Below the pieces are notes generated by a model that saw only the letters and a list, made by a program, of their open reading frames with translations, searched no databases and was not told the DNA's origin. A DNA stretch of 64,000 nucleotides. It comes from Corynebacterium pseudokroppenstedtii (lineage in GTDB: Bacteria > Actinomycetota > Actinomycetes > Mycobacteriales > Mycobacteriaceae). Of this stretch, positions 15,478-25,142 are shown in pieces. Numbering within the stretch: the stretch's first letter is position 1; each line of letters starts with the position of its first letter. The position numbers and the translations under genes were made by a program. Where the stretch lies: assembly GCF_019754945.1 (NCBI RefSeq), contig NZ_JAEUWU010000002.1:1-64000 (forward strand), given 5' to 3'.

Positions 15478-15714
15478 TTAATCCGGTTTTCGCCTGCGTC
15501 CCCTAGGGGAGATCCCCGCTGCCTTTAACGCGCGATTAATAGTCTGCCTCAAGACTCCAAACTCTTTCATCTCGCTCTGAATAGTCAGCCACCCACCTAT
15601 CTCCGCTTCTGCTTGAATAAACCAACCCGCGATAGTCAGCCGGACACTCCTCGCAGCTTTTGCGCGTTTCTTACTGGCGGTTTTCAGTTTGTCGCGCTGT
15701 ACCCTAATGTCCAC
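15478..15714 (-). CDS. Small basic hypothetical protein
   Basis: A 78-residue frame starting at GTG 15714 encodes a very basic protein (KTASKKRAKAARSVRLTIAG) with a possible helix-turn-helix near the end (EFGVLRQTINRALKAAGISPRGRRRKPD). No ribosome site is clear. It converges with the toxin gene, 13 bases apart. A DNA-binding role is likely from composition; the family is not recognised. Confidence 0.45.
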   Translation of the reverse strand: MDIRVQRDKLKTASKKRAKAARSVRLTIAGWFIQAEAEIGGWLTIQSEMKEFGVLRQTINRALKAAGISPRGRRRKPD

Positions 15715-15852
15715 TAATGATGTCTTGTGTTTTGAGGCATTCCCTATTAACTACTCAATGTGAACGCAATAACCCTGGAATAAGAATCCAGTTCTCGTCT
15801 CAATAAGGTGCAGTAAGTCTTATTTAGTACGGAGTCTTCCGTTTTATTAATA

Positions 15853-15876
15853 GGGTGTACCACACTGATACACCCT
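15853..15876. repeat. Inverted repeat GGGTGTA/TACACCC
   Basis: A perfect 7-bp stem with a 10-base loop lies between two minus-strand genes. The left arm belongs to AATAGGGTGTACC (15849-15861), which also occurs at 7232-7244. No T tract follows, so a protein-binding site is as likely as a terminator. Confidence 0.4.
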
Positions 15877-15940
15877 CTGCCTTAATCAAGAGGTGACGGC
15901 ATTTATCATATGGATATTCCGTTGAATTTCCGGATCACAA

Positions 15941-16384
15941 TCAAGCACAAATAGATCCCAGAGGGAACCCTCTGCCATCGCTCGACACATTAACGGCTTT
16001 TACATGACTGGTAAATTCCCTAGGTACTGTCTCTTCACCTAATGCCAAATCACGCCATAGCCGAGAGACACCAGCCCCTTCCATCGCGGGTTCGTCAACG
16101 TCTTTAGCCACACATGAAAGGCTATACAAACCCCATTCAGATTCATCAAATGGGTAAGTGCCAAAGTCTCGCATATCCCTACGGAAATCTTGCATCATGA
16201 CTTCGCGAATTACTCCGTCTCCCCCACGTGTAATTTCGTCAGTTACATAGAGTATCTCTGTGATATCTCGAGCCTTATCCACTCTTTTTAAATACTGTTT
16301 ATGGAATTGTTCAAGGTCAGACTCTCGAGCGAGGAAGTAAGTTGTAAAAAGAAGAGTTTCGCCCAACATATTAAATCGGATCAC
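15941..16384 (-). CDS. Hypothetical protein
   Basis: The 147-residue frame begins at GTG 16384; the ATG at 16369 (MLGETLLFTTYFLARESDLE) is better placed relative to the AAAAGG upstream. The product is soluble, with an acidic middle (TDEITRGGDGVIREVMMQDF) and no motif that I recognise. It lies between the basic small protein and the integrase on the same strand. Confidence 0.5.
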   Translation of the reverse strand: MIRFNMLGETLLFTTYFLARESDLEQFHKQYLKRVDKARDITEILYVTDEITRGGDGVIREVMMQDFRRDMRDFGTYPFDESEWGLYSLSCVAKDVDEPAMEGAGVSRLWRDLALGEETVPREFTSHVKAVNVSSDGRGFPLGSICA

Positions 16385-16774
16385 CTTTTACTGTGAAAGC
16401 TCCAGAATTTGCATACCTAGGCTGAGGGTAGCAGTGTCTTTTATGCACATTTTCCGAATTTGTTCATGTACAAATCCGCATCTTTCTCCGCCTTTGATGG
16501 AAGTGCGCAATTTACTACCGCCAATCTTCCCGCCATCGCTGTTGGCAGGAGGTCGAGAATGTAACTCCACTGTAGCGGAGAAGTGTAACCCAATTAAAAA
16601 ATTAACGATATCAGACAGTTAAGATATTCTTTCCAGCGCTCGACATGCGAGGCTGCGAGAGTCGTGTCTAATTTTTCCCAAACGCTACGGTTGAGCGGTG
16701 TCGCCCCCGAGGAACGTGGACAGATTGGTTGCCAGCTCTCGCAGCACTCCCTCGGAGAAGCGCTTCACAGACAG
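16385..16774. other. Intergenic stretch without clear gene
   Basis: No frame here has both a ribosome site and family signals. Directly after the integrase stop the same frame stays open for 29 codons (beginning LSVKRFSEGVLRELATNLST), which may be a read-through or a relic. Confidence 0.4.
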
Positions 16775-18250
16775 CTACTGTAGCCAGGTGATCTTCACGC
16801 GGTGCGGGTCGAATTTCTTAGCGCCAGGCTTGCCAGGCAGAATGCGAATTTCCATTAGCAGCCGAGTCAGCCGTCGCTTATCCTCAACAGAGGCACCGCC
16901 CCACCACTTGGCAAAGTCCGGCACGTCGACAAGTTCTACAGCAAGGGGGTCAGCAGCATGACTGGTCGTTAGTTCACGCATTTTTCCATCAAGACCTGCA
17001 ATCTGAGCTTCAATTTTCTTTGACATTCGCACGAATGTTGGCATGTCAATCTCTTCATCGATAGCAGAATTTTCAATCTGCTCACGCTTGGCCAACAGCG
17101 CGTTTCGCCGTCCTGAAAGTTCTTGGAGTCGTTCGGTAAGGGTGTTGTTCTCTGGTGCCAAGGCCTTACGCAACGCATCCACGGCGTCAGGTTGCTCCAT
17201 GCGTTTAAGAATGACAGCTTCGATAAGATCATCAACCTCAGCACCGATAGAGACATGGGTACCGCCCGGCTCAGAGCGCTTGCAGGTATAGAAACGACGA
17301 GGTTTACCATCCGTGTTCCGCCGACTACGCGAATACATCGGTTCTCCGCAGGTGCAGGTCAGGACAGAAGCGAGGAAATAGCGCGGTGCGTTACCGCTAT
17401 GTGAGAGCCGCCGCGACGGGTCGCGCAAGATTGCATCGAGCTTTTCACCTGTAACCTCGTCGATAATCGCAGACCAGTTGCCTTTACCAATGATTTTGCG
17501 ATCTTTAACAAGACGTTTCCCCGTATCCGGGTCAGTTGGGTTGAACGTACTCAAGCCGCGCACGCGTGGGTTGAGTAAAATGTCTCGCAGCGTTGGCGCC
17601 GACATAGGCCTGCCTGAAGTCGCAGTAAGACTGCGTGCATGAAAGACCTCGCGCACGGTTTCGCGCAGAGTCTTTCCAGCAATGACCATCGCGGCGGCGT
17701 CGAGAATAGCCTTGGCCTCTTCGTCGATGATGGTCTCAGCGTCAGCCTCGTAGCCGAACATACGCCGCCCGCCTGTCTTAGGCCGCCCTGTCCGGGCCCG
17801 GTCTTCGTAGGCAGCTCGGATACGTGCAGCACGATCAATAGACTCCTGCTCAGCAATCAGACCAAGAATCACGATAGTGAGCCGCGATGCAGGGTCTGAA
17901 GGGTCAATGTTGTAGCCACGGTTCGCTTTGACGGTGACGTTGTACTTCTCGCACAACTCAAAGAGCGCCAATGTGTCTTTGGTGCGACGGGTCAGCCTAT
18001 CGAGTGCGTAGACGTAAACAACGTCAATCTCGTGGTTCTCGATGGCGTGAATAAGCTTGTTGTAATCAGGGCGAGGGTCGCCAGAGAAGGCGGAGATGTT
18101 GTTGTCCACGTAGGTGGCGACCACCTTAGCCTCGTCAGCCTCAGCCTGCTTAGTGGCGAGGTGAATTTGCCGTTTCACACCGGCTTCTTCCTGCTTATCC
18201 AACGAAATACGTGCGTAAATCGCCGCACGCTGTGATGTAGTCGCTGTCAT
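16775..18250 (-). CDS. Large serine integrase
   Basis: The ATG at 18250 gives 491 residues (MTATTSQRAAIYARISLDKQ); a longer frame from 18277 would read into the junction. The catalytic domain has AAIYARISLDKQ with the active serine near residue 17, then YALDRLTRR and GLIAEQESI. The recombinase domain follows (GRRMFGYEADAE..., near residues 170-250), then a zinc ribbon with CTCGEPMYSR and FYTCKR, and a coiled coil (LTERLQELSGRRNALLAKRE). This is the standard large serine recombinase order, of the phage and ICE type that integrates without host factors. Its start is within about 35 bases of the junction with eccC, as is usual for attachment sites. Confidence 0.93.
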   Translation of the reverse strand: MTATTSQRAAIYARISLDKQEEAGVKRQIHLATKQAEADEAKVVATYVDNNISAFSGDPRPDYNKLIHAIENHEIDVVYVYALDRLTRRTKDTLALFELCEKYNVTVKANRGYNIDPSDPASRLTIVILGLIAEQESIDRAARIRAAYEDRARTGRPKTGGRRMFGYEADAETIIDEEAKAILDAAAMVIAGKTLRETVREVFHARSLTATSGRPMSAPTLRDILLNPRVRGLSTFNPTDPDTGKRLVKDRKIIGKGNWSAIIDEVTGEKLDAILRDPSRRLSHSGNAPRYFLASVLTCTCGEPMYSRSRRNTDGKPRRFYTCKRSEPGGTHVSIGAEVDDLIEAVILKRMEQPDAVDALRKALAPENNTLTERLQELSGRRNALLAKREQIENSAIDEEIDMPTFVRMSKKIEAQIAGLDGKMRELTTSHAADPLAVELVDVPDFAKWWGGASVEDKRRLTRLLMEIRILPGKPGAKKFDPHRVKITWLQ

Positions 18251-18255
18251 ATGCC

Positions 18256-19809
18256 CTATTGTACCCCAAACCCACATTCCTTATTGCCCGAGCCGGTCGC
18301 GCCGACGCATAAACCATGCGGCCCCGATCCACCCTCCGCGGATTCTTTGATGTCCAGGTAGAAGGGGTCTCCGTCACTGTTGAGGCCCAATGGGATGCGA
18401 AGACGCTCCGCTCCCCGCTTTTCAATCCATGCCGACGACGGTGAGACCAGAAGAGGTGTCGCCACACCGAGCACAAGTTCTACTTCGTCGATTCCTTCCG
18501 AGGAGTGCTCAGCGAGCACGTCAGCCGTCGGCCGCGTGTACCGTGCCATCGAGCGGGCGAGAACATCAAGTTCCTGCTCAGAAAGCATATCGGCCTGGGC
18601 AAAAGTATCCAGGCCCGACGTCGTTAATGCAGAAATCATTCCATGATCAGCTCGAAGCGCGATGCCCTCGTCCGCAGCGTGAGCTTCCCACTGTTCCATC
18701 ACATGCCGACGCTGCTGGCGCTGGGTTTCCGGCATCACATCCTCGTCAGGCGTGCCGACGACAATCACGCTGGTCACCGCCGGGTGATGTGCAACGGTGA
18801 GAGGCGCAGCACCGTCGATAATGAGAACAACTTGAGGCCCAGAGTCATCGCGAGAGACAGAGGCGCCAGACCTATCCGACCACAATTCGTCCAAAGCCTT
18901 CACGACTTCCTCGGGATCGGAGAACGCCTCCTGACCGTCCGAATGTGGAACCCAGGGCAGCCATGGCCACGATCGCGGATGGCCGCACACCATAATCCGA
19001 ACAGCCTCCGGACCATGCAGAGTGACTAACTGAGCCAGCAGCGCGCGAACGACTTTCCGACCGTCGGCCCCACCGATATACACCGTCGAAAAGTCACCCA
19101 ATGCCAGACACACTGGGACATCCGAGAGCACCAATGATTCTCTGAGCGCGCGGCGCAAAGCCAGGGCACAAATCGGATCAATATCTTCCACCGCATTAGT
19201 TTCCCCAATGCTCACGTGGGTTCGCGCGCGTTGGGACGCTGTTCCGATGCGCACATGGGTAAAATCGTCGTCGTACCAACCCCGCTCCCACATGCGGGCA
19301 CTTCCCACAAAAAGCATCAAGGCATGGGGATCGGGATCCACAAATTCCATCATGGAGCGCTGCTGTTCAGCGTCTTCCCTGGATTCTCGGCGACATCGGT
19401 CAATGTGCCTCAGATACACGCGGCGTCGTTCGTCGACAGACTGAGCCTGATTCCCCGTCACCATCCCCACCATGGACGCGACCATGATCAGCGGAAAGAG
19501 GTAGGTCATAGGGTTAGCCGCGTTTCCGGAAACAACCATGATGGCAACCATCCCCAGCACCGCGACCACCATCACCAAAGGCAAAAGCCGACGAAAAAGC
19601 GGCTGCTGAGGGGAACGCGGAGCCTCTGGCGGCTGATCGACAGGGATCTCACGAGGTTCCGGAAGCTCCGGGCACCATCTGTCGGCGTAAGGAACGACTG
19701 TCTGCTTCAACGTCGCTGTGGAAGATTCATCTTTCCCGTCGGCACACTCAGGTGAACGACACACCACCGACTGCGCGGATGAATTCCCCACTGAATGCCC
19801 CCTAGCCAC
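18256..19809 (-). pseudogene. eccC: EccC, type VII secretion ATPase, truncated by integration
   Basis: EccC is the FtsK/SpoIIIE-like motor that recognises and drives type VII substrates. Here 517 residues remain of a protein normally about 1,200-1,300 long. Two transmembrane helices (LLPLVMVVAVLGMVAIMVV and TYLFPLIMVASMVGMV, about residues 74-116) and the domain ahead of the first ATPase module are intact. The frame ends at GLCVGATGSGNKECGFGVQ: the first Walker A (GATGSGKS expected) loses its lysine and serine, and nine foreign residues follow to a stop. The three ATPase domains are therefore missing. The 3' part would be expected past the left edge of the element. Confidence 0.9.
18275..18295. 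other. Attachment-site junction (att) inside eccC
   Basis: On the minus strand eccC reads GGC TCG GGC (the GSG of the P-loop), then AAT AAG instead of the expected Lys-Ser codons. Homology to EccC ends at about 18283-18285. The crossover dinucleotide is probably within AA of the disrupted lysine codon. The other junction lies outside the window. Confidence 0.7.
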
Positions 19810-19990
19810 CTGCGGCTGATAACGATCAACACAGCATGGATCCCCTCAGACTGTGCAATGTGGGTAGTATATGCGAAACTTGTTATCCGGCATAGCATTT
19901 GGGGGAAATGGGGGATACATGCCATACACGAACACGCGCGATTTTCGCAGGTCAAACGCATATAAAACGGGGGAAGACAACGAATTCACG

Positions 19991-21823
19991 ATGAGCCCAC
20001 GGATCGATCTAACGCGAACACGAATACGCATCATTCTTGAGCTGCCCGATGAATCATTCGCCAGTTTGGGATTTCAGCAAAACGATAGCGGTGAAATAAA
20101 TGAACCGGCAAGCAACGATGACCGTGAATTATCTGTTTACCCTACTGACTTTTCAGCACATAACTCTTTATTCAGTAACCTTTTAATCAACGACGATATC
20201 CGCGAACCTCTCCACCGACAGTGTCTCGATGTCACGGTGCTTACGCACCAACCGGCAACAGAATTAATTAGTGACCTGGTGGATTCTCTCCGAGAACGGC
20301 GAGTTCTTGACACCGCCGCCCCACCAACACCGTGGCGGCTCATAACCAGTAGCGGACACGCTATTCAGTATGACGCATCATTGGCAGATTACGAGGTTCA
20401 ACCTGGCGATACACTCTTGCTAACCACGCGTCCGTGGTCCGGCCACGATATTCACATCACCACTGCGGAAGCTCTATCTCAATCCCGCGATAATCACTTT
20501 TTCGGTCACATCATTAACCGCGGAATCTTACCCATCACGATTATGACGTTGGTGGCATTGTCACTTATTCCCCAACTGGTCAATGTGATTTCCAAGAATT
20601 GGGGACTCTGGGACGAAATTACGTCGATCACCCGACATAATCCTCCCTTGGACTCCCCCGATGAGCATGGGTACTTCTTATCTCTCTTCGCTTATTCGTC
20701 ACTATTTCCGTGGTGGTGTCTCGTCGCTATTGCTTTACTCTCCTCTTCTTTTTGCGTATTTCTTGCTTATATTAAGACTCACCACACAATAAAGCCCTCG
20801 GGTATCAATGGGAGCGGAGAAAAGGATACAAACTATCCATCACAACCTGATGTGCAATACGCATCCTTGTGGACTCGGAATTCTCCCCCGCATAGTTCCT
20901 ACGTCCTTGAGTCAACAGGATTGTGGTGGGCGGCTGCATGGGCGCTGGGCACTCTGAGCTGGTCATCTCCCTGGATGGCGGTATCCCTCGGCTGTCTCTG
21001 CACAGCATTGGTATGCGGAGCAGTAACTTTCTTTCATCTCAGCGTTTTTAAGAAAAATTCCACAACAGTGGTGGGCAATTCAATAGGGAGAATTCCCGGC
21101 GCGATTAATAAATCATCGGACATCATTCCCGCCATCGCTCTCCTCATGTTTTCCGGGATCATGGCTCTCCCGCTGGGGCTAACTTTCTTCTCCTTAGTGA
21201 CCCCTCAAGTCGTTTTTTGCGTCTGGCTGCTGCTCGCACTTTTCATCCATTCGTGGACCGGGATGCTCGCACTCCGGTGCGCTGGGGTTCGTCCGGACCC
21301 TGTCCCGTCGACAGGGAGTGAGCTCGATGAGGCCGATAGCCCACCTCTGCCCGATCGCCCGCACCGTGTCCACCTGGCACACGACATTCATACGGGCATG
21401 TCCACGGGCTGCGCGGCCGTCATCGTTCTTTCTGCTCTATGCCTCGCGTGGTCCTCTCCGTCGGCCGGAACAGCGTCGCTCATCCTGGTCATTGCCATCG
21501 CCGAGGGGCTTCGCGCGCGCCTGCAAGCCCGGCATTCCGTTCAGGCATTGGCCCGAGCAACGTCGCTCGTGTGCCTCGCCGTTACATCGCTGACTCTGTT
21601 TTTGGCGGATTATCCCGTTGGGACGATGCACACGGTGGCTCTAGCAGCAGGAACGTCTGTTTTCGCCTTGCTGTTGGTTATCCCGGTCCTGCCGCAATGG
21701 AGAGTAACGGACCCCACGATTCAGAAGGCGATTGAGATTATGGAAGCCATCATGACGGCTGCGGCGATACCTCTCGCGTTGTGGGTGGCTGGGATTTTCA
21801 CCGTCATTCGTGGGCTGGGGTAA
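19991..21823 (+). CDS. eccD: EccD, type VII secretion channel membrane protein
   Basis: EccD forms the membrane vestibule of the ESX complex. The product begins MSPRIDLTRTRIRIILELPD, the start of the N-terminal ubiquitin-like domain (about residues 1-130), and then has about 11 hydrophobic helices to the end. Frames extend upstream to 19919 and 19871, but the candidate -10 (TAGTAT at about 19864) makes the far start unlikely, and GGGGGAAG precedes 19991. It is divergent from eccC and 3 bases before the likely mycP start region, as in the mycobacterial ESX-4 locus (Rv3447c-Rv3450c order). Confidence 0.85.
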   Translation: MSPRIDLTRTRIRIILELPDESFASLGFQQNDSGEINEPASNDDRELSVYPTDFSAHNSLFSNLLINDDIREPLHRQCLDVTVLTHQPATELISDLVDSLRERRVLDTAAPPTPWRLITSSGHAIQYDASLADYEVQPGDTLLLTTRPWSGHDIHITTAEALSQSRDNHFFGHIINRGILPITIMTLVALSLIPQLVNVISKNWGLWDEITSITRHNPPLDSPDEHGYFLSLFAYSSLFPWWCLVAIALLSSSFCVFLAYIKTHHTIKPSGINGSGEKDTNYPSQPDVQYASLWTRNSPPHSSYVLESTGLWWAAAWALGTLSWSSPWMAVSLGCLCTALVCGAVTFFHLSVFKKNSTTVVGNSIGRIPGAINKSSDIIPAIALLMFSGIMALPLGLTFFSLVTPQVVFCVWLLLALFIHSWTGMLALRCAGVRPDPVPSTGSELDEADSPPLPDRPHRVHLAHDIHTGMSTGCAAVIVLSALCLAWSSPSAGTASLILVIAIAEGLRARLQARHSVQALARATSLVCLAVTSLTLFLADYPVGTMHTVALAAGTSVFALLLVIPVLPQWRVTDPTIQKAIEIMEAIMTAAAIPLALWVAGIFTVIRGLG

Positions 21824-21828
21824 TCGTC

Positions 21829-23235
21829 ATGCCGCACTCTGTGAAGGCCGCCAACTCGGCCCGTTTTTCCTATATCTCCGCTCCATCTACCAGCCAGAAA
21901 GTTAGTCCTACTTCACGACGAGTCCTCGCGTCCGTATGCGTCATGATCGGGGTTTTATCGTCGACGATCATCGATTCTCCCTGGTCAGTCGGACCTCCGC
22001 GGTCATACGCTGCCGACGTCGACACTCGTGAGAACCAATGTTCACGTGGTTTGACGGAGATCGAGTTATCCCGGCGCGGTTTCGCCACCGATATGCTCAC
22101 CCCTGTGGATTCCTTACCTTCGTTGGCCGAGGCTCAGCGTTTGGCAACGGGTCGGGGAATCACGGTGGCCGTCATTGATACGGGTGTGAATCGTCATGTT
22201 GACCTCCCGACGCTGGTCGGCGGCGGGGATCTTTTGGGCGACACCGATGGCACTGAGGATTGCGATCTGCACGGAACGATCGTCGGCACGATTATTGCTG
22301 GTCACGGGCGTGCACGTGGGATTGCTCCGGATGTTGAATTGTTGTCGATACGACAGACGAGCGCTCATGCCCAACCACGTCCGCGCTCTGGCGAAGGCGA
22401 AGGCGGGCAGCCTGCGTCCCCTTCAACCGGGTCCCCAAAAACGGGCACCTTAACCGGCGTTGCGGACTCAATTAATAAGAGCGTCGACGCGCACGCACGC
22501 GTGATCAATATTTCGGTCGCTGCCTGCACGGATCCACGGATGGAGCCCGAGGGGATCGAGCATCTTCGCGCTTCGCTGGATCGTGCCGAGAGTGCCGGGG
22601 TGACGGTGGTCGCGGCTGCGGGGAATTCCACTGGTCCGTGTCATGATGGAATGAATGCTTATCCTGCCCATGAACCGACGGTGATCTCGGTGGGGGCCGT
22701 TGGTGGTGATCATCATCGGCGGGCGGATTATGCCCTTGCCGGCGGTGATATTACGGCCCCGGGTGGTCCGGTAATGGGGCCTGAGCTGGGGTCATCGCCG
22801 ATTATGGCGGCCACTGATCCTGCGGAGATTCAGCGGAATCCTGCCATGGCGGAGGAACCAACCCCTCAGCCTTTTGTCGGGACGAGCTTTTCTGCACCGC
22901 TCGTGTCGGGCACCGTGGCCTTGATGCTGGAGGTTGCACCGCATTTGAGTCCTTCTGATGTTCGTCAGATTCTTGCAGCAACGGCAACGCCGGGGGCTGG
23001 GTCTCAGGCGGGGATGGTTCATCCTGCTCGGGCGGTGGGGATGGCGCGTCGGCACGCAGAGTCCGGCGGTGTGATCCCCACGGAGTCCCGGGAAGCGTCC
23101 GATCCTGACATCACCATGCCCGCTGCTGCTACTCCCCACTCCCACCGCCGCATGGTGATGACGGTGATTGCGATCCCGTTCACGATTCTGTGTGCGGTGG
23201 GTGCCGCGGTCATGGTTGCTCGGCGGCGACAATAA
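21829..23235 (+). CDS. mycP: MycP, mycosin (subtilisin-like protease of ESX-4)
   Basis: This 468-residue membrane-anchored serine protease supports the type VII complex. The ATG at 21829 is 5 bases after the eccD stop. A signal peptide (SVCVMIGVLSSTIIDSPWSV) is followed by the S8 catalytic triad: Asp in VAVIDTGVNRHVD, His in DLHGTIVGTIIAGHG and Ser in GTSFSAPLVSGTVALML. An extra serine/proline/glycine-rich loop (RPRSGEGEGGQPASPSTGSP) lies between His and Ser. The C-terminal helix (MTVIAIPFTILCAVGAAVMV) is the membrane anchor typical of mycosins. Its end overlaps the eccB end by 26 bases, head to head. Confidence 0.92.
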   Translation: MPHSVKAANSARFSYISAPSTSQKVSPTSRRVLASVCVMIGVLSSTIIDSPWSVGPPRSYAADVDTRENQCSRGLTEIELSRRGFATDMLTPVDSLPSLAEAQRLATGRGITVAVIDTGVNRHVDLPTLVGGGDLLGDTDGTEDCDLHGTIVGTIIAGHGRARGIAPDVELLSIRQTSAHAQPRPRSGEGEGGQPASPSTGSPKTGTLTGVADSINKSVDAHARVINISVAACTDPRMEPEGIEHLRASLDRAESAGVTVVAAAGNSTGPCHDGMNAYPAHEPTVISVGAVGGDHHRRADYALAGGDITAPGGPVMGPELGSSPIMAATDPAEIQRNPAMAEEPTPQPFVGTSFSAPLVSGTVALMLEVAPHLSPSDVRQILAATATPGAGSQAGMVHPARAVGMARRHAESGGVIPTESREASDPDITMPAAATPHSHRRMVMTVIAIPFTILCAVGAAVMVARRRQ

Positions 23236-25072
23236 TTTTTGATGCTCGATCGCGGGATAGGATTTCCCCCTCAGCGAGATGCCGGACTACCGACCACGGT
23301 GCCACCGTAGGAGTACGAAATCCCAGGATCTGCAGTGTTTCCAACGAATCCACCGCAAAGCGTCGACCGTCGGAGCTCACGATGGCATATCCAGATCCGG
23401 TATCAACGGCCACCGCGTGGGCCGGCCCGGAGTAATAATCGGCAGTTCGTGGCGTGAGCCTCTCCTCTTCTTTCTTGCCGACGGCCACCGCCTGCTCCGC
23501 CTGAACGACAGGCACTGCGCCGTGCGGGAAGGTTGTCGATTCCGACCATGTGAGAATGTCGGCGTCGCCCACCTCTGCGGATTCGGCATCGGTTGCGGGT
23601 CGCTGCTTCTCGCGTGGGCTTGTTACCGTCCCCGCACAGAGCCGCCCCTCTCGCGGAGCCCACTCAGGCTTCTCCCCCGGTATGGTTCCCCAGTTCAGTT
23701 CGTCGGCCGTCGGTATGTCTGATATGTCCGCCGGGCTTACCCGCTCTACCACCACGCCTGGTCGCGAAAGCAACAATCGGGCATGCACAGGGGCTAACGG
23801 AGCAATTCCGTGGTCACGCACAACGTAGACGTCACCGTCGTCGGCGGCTGCATCGTCGCGTGTAGTGGCTCCAGATTCATGGGATGGGCGATTATCGACG
23901 GTCTGTCGGTGCGTAGATGAAGAGTCTGCCGCGCGCCCCGCGGACGAACCATGCTGGTCAGCGATGATGACGGTACCGATGGTGTCGAAGGGGCGCCGTA
24001 AGCCAGACTCGCCACCGGCCGGCATGGATGATCGAACAGTACGAACATCATCGACGCGGGGGATCGCTTCGACAAAGGAGTCCGGAACATCCCGAATGAT
24101 TGACGACGAAATGCCCAATGCCCGCGAAACTGCCGGCTCCGGGATGGAACCACGCTTAGCAAGAAGTGAGCGCCGATACGGATGTCCATCGGACGAATCC
24201 GGGCTGATCAACCACATCCCACTCTCTGCCCGGAGGATAGCCGAGCGAGCATCGAGTGGCATGGACTCAGCCACCGCCACCGATAACGTGCCACGACTAT
24301 TCTGACCGGGCTTGACGTCATTCTCGACGTCGTCGGCCCCCTCACCCTCGGCCCCTTCGGCCTCGTTGTAGGCAGCTTTCTTCACCAAGGACGATGCGCC
24401 GGGAGCGCGCGACGGCATCTTCTGAGCACCAGACTTATTCGCGGACCGAAGGCCATCTGCCGACCGAGATTTATTCGATGACCGTGGGTTGTCCGGCGAA
24501 TGGCATACTCCCCACGATCCCTCCGTCGATTCCGAATTGCCCTGCGGTGGCAAATCCGATGGCCCCCGGAGCCCGATAAACTCCCCGCGCGACAGGGACG
24601 CTAGGTTTTTGCTCGATACTCGGTGGGCTTCTTCCGCTTTGCCCACCACGAGCCGCGCCGATGCCAAATCCGTCACCGGGTGGAGCGTGTCATTAACGCG
24701 CACGAACATTTGGCCGGTATCTGCTGCGATGAGGATCGTGTGGTCTCCAATCGCGGGGTCTGGCCGCATCATGGCCATAATCCCAGCACCTGCGATACCG
24801 AGAACGCTCAGTACAACACCGATCGCCAGGGCTCGGCGTCGGCTCCCGGGAACGTCGTGAACCATGCGGGTATCTGCACAAACCAGGGCCTGTTCCAGCT
24901 GCTTACGAACAAATCGGTATCCGGCTAACTGCGCACTGGACGTCGGCTGCTGATAGTCCTTACCGCCACCGGCAGATGCACGTCCCCGCTGGTGGTCGTC
25001 GTGACCCGGTCCATCGTGGTTCGAACTTGGCATGATTCCCCCGTAATCCCCCATATTCTGCAGATCCTGCAT
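23210..25072 (-). CDS. eccB: EccB, type VII secretion membrane protein
   Basis: EccB is the periplasm-facing scaffold of the ESX complex. The N-terminus has the family signature QLAGYRFVRKQLEQALVCAD, then MVHDVPGSRRRALAIG and one transmembrane helix (VLSVLGIAGAGIMAMM, about residues 87-103). The rest is the large extracytoplasmic domain with repeats of the 'LYVRVxDxLHPV-NLASARLI' kind (here MFVRVNDTLHPVTDLASARL). A low-complexity linker of about 70 residues (SSNKSRSADGLRSANKSG region) is longer than in mycobacterial homologues. Several in-frame starts exist (25072, and a later ATG at codon 14); the choice is open. Confidence 0.88.
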   Translation of the reverse strand: MQDLQNMGDYGGIMPSSNHDGPGHDDHQRGRASAGGGKDYQQPTSSAQLAGYRFVRKQLEQALVCADTRMVHDVPGSRRRALAIGVVLSVLGIAGAGIMAMMRPDPAIGDHTILIAADTGQMFVRVNDTLHPVTDLASARLVVGKAEEAHRVSSKNLASLSRGEFIGLRGPSDLPPQGNSESTEGSWGVCHSPDNPRSSNKSRSADGLRSANKSGAQKMPSRAPGASSLVKKAAYNEAEGAEGEGADDVENDVKPGQNSRGTLSVAVAESMPLDARSAILRAESGMWLISPDSSDGHPYRRSLLAKRGSIPEPAVSRALGISSSIIRDVPDSFVEAIPRVDDVRTVRSSMPAGGESGLRRPFDTIGTVIIADQHGSSAGRAADSSSTHRQTVDNRPSHESGATTRDDAAADDGDVYVVRDHGIAPLAPVHARLLLSRPGVVVERVSPADISDIPTADELNWGTIPGEKPEWAPREGRLCAGTVTSPREKQRPATDAESAEVGDADILTWSESTTFPHGAVPVVQAEQAVAVGKKEEERLTPRTADYYSGPAHAVAVDTGSGYAIVSSDGRRFAVDSLETLQILGFRTPTVAPWSVVRHLAEGEILSRDRASKIIVAAEQP

Positions 25073-25142
25073 AGTCGGCAGGCTTCGCTACGCACTCCAT
25101 AACCTACATCATTGACAGGACAGAACTTCATCTTCAGCTAAT

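Noticed and set aside
16698-16961. 87-residue plus-strand frame at the integrase end
   Set aside because: It overlaps the integrase C-terminus on the other strand and has no family features.
18250-18300. tRNA gene as integration site
   Set aside because: The junction lies in eccC codons; no tRNA-like cloverleaf is seen nearby.
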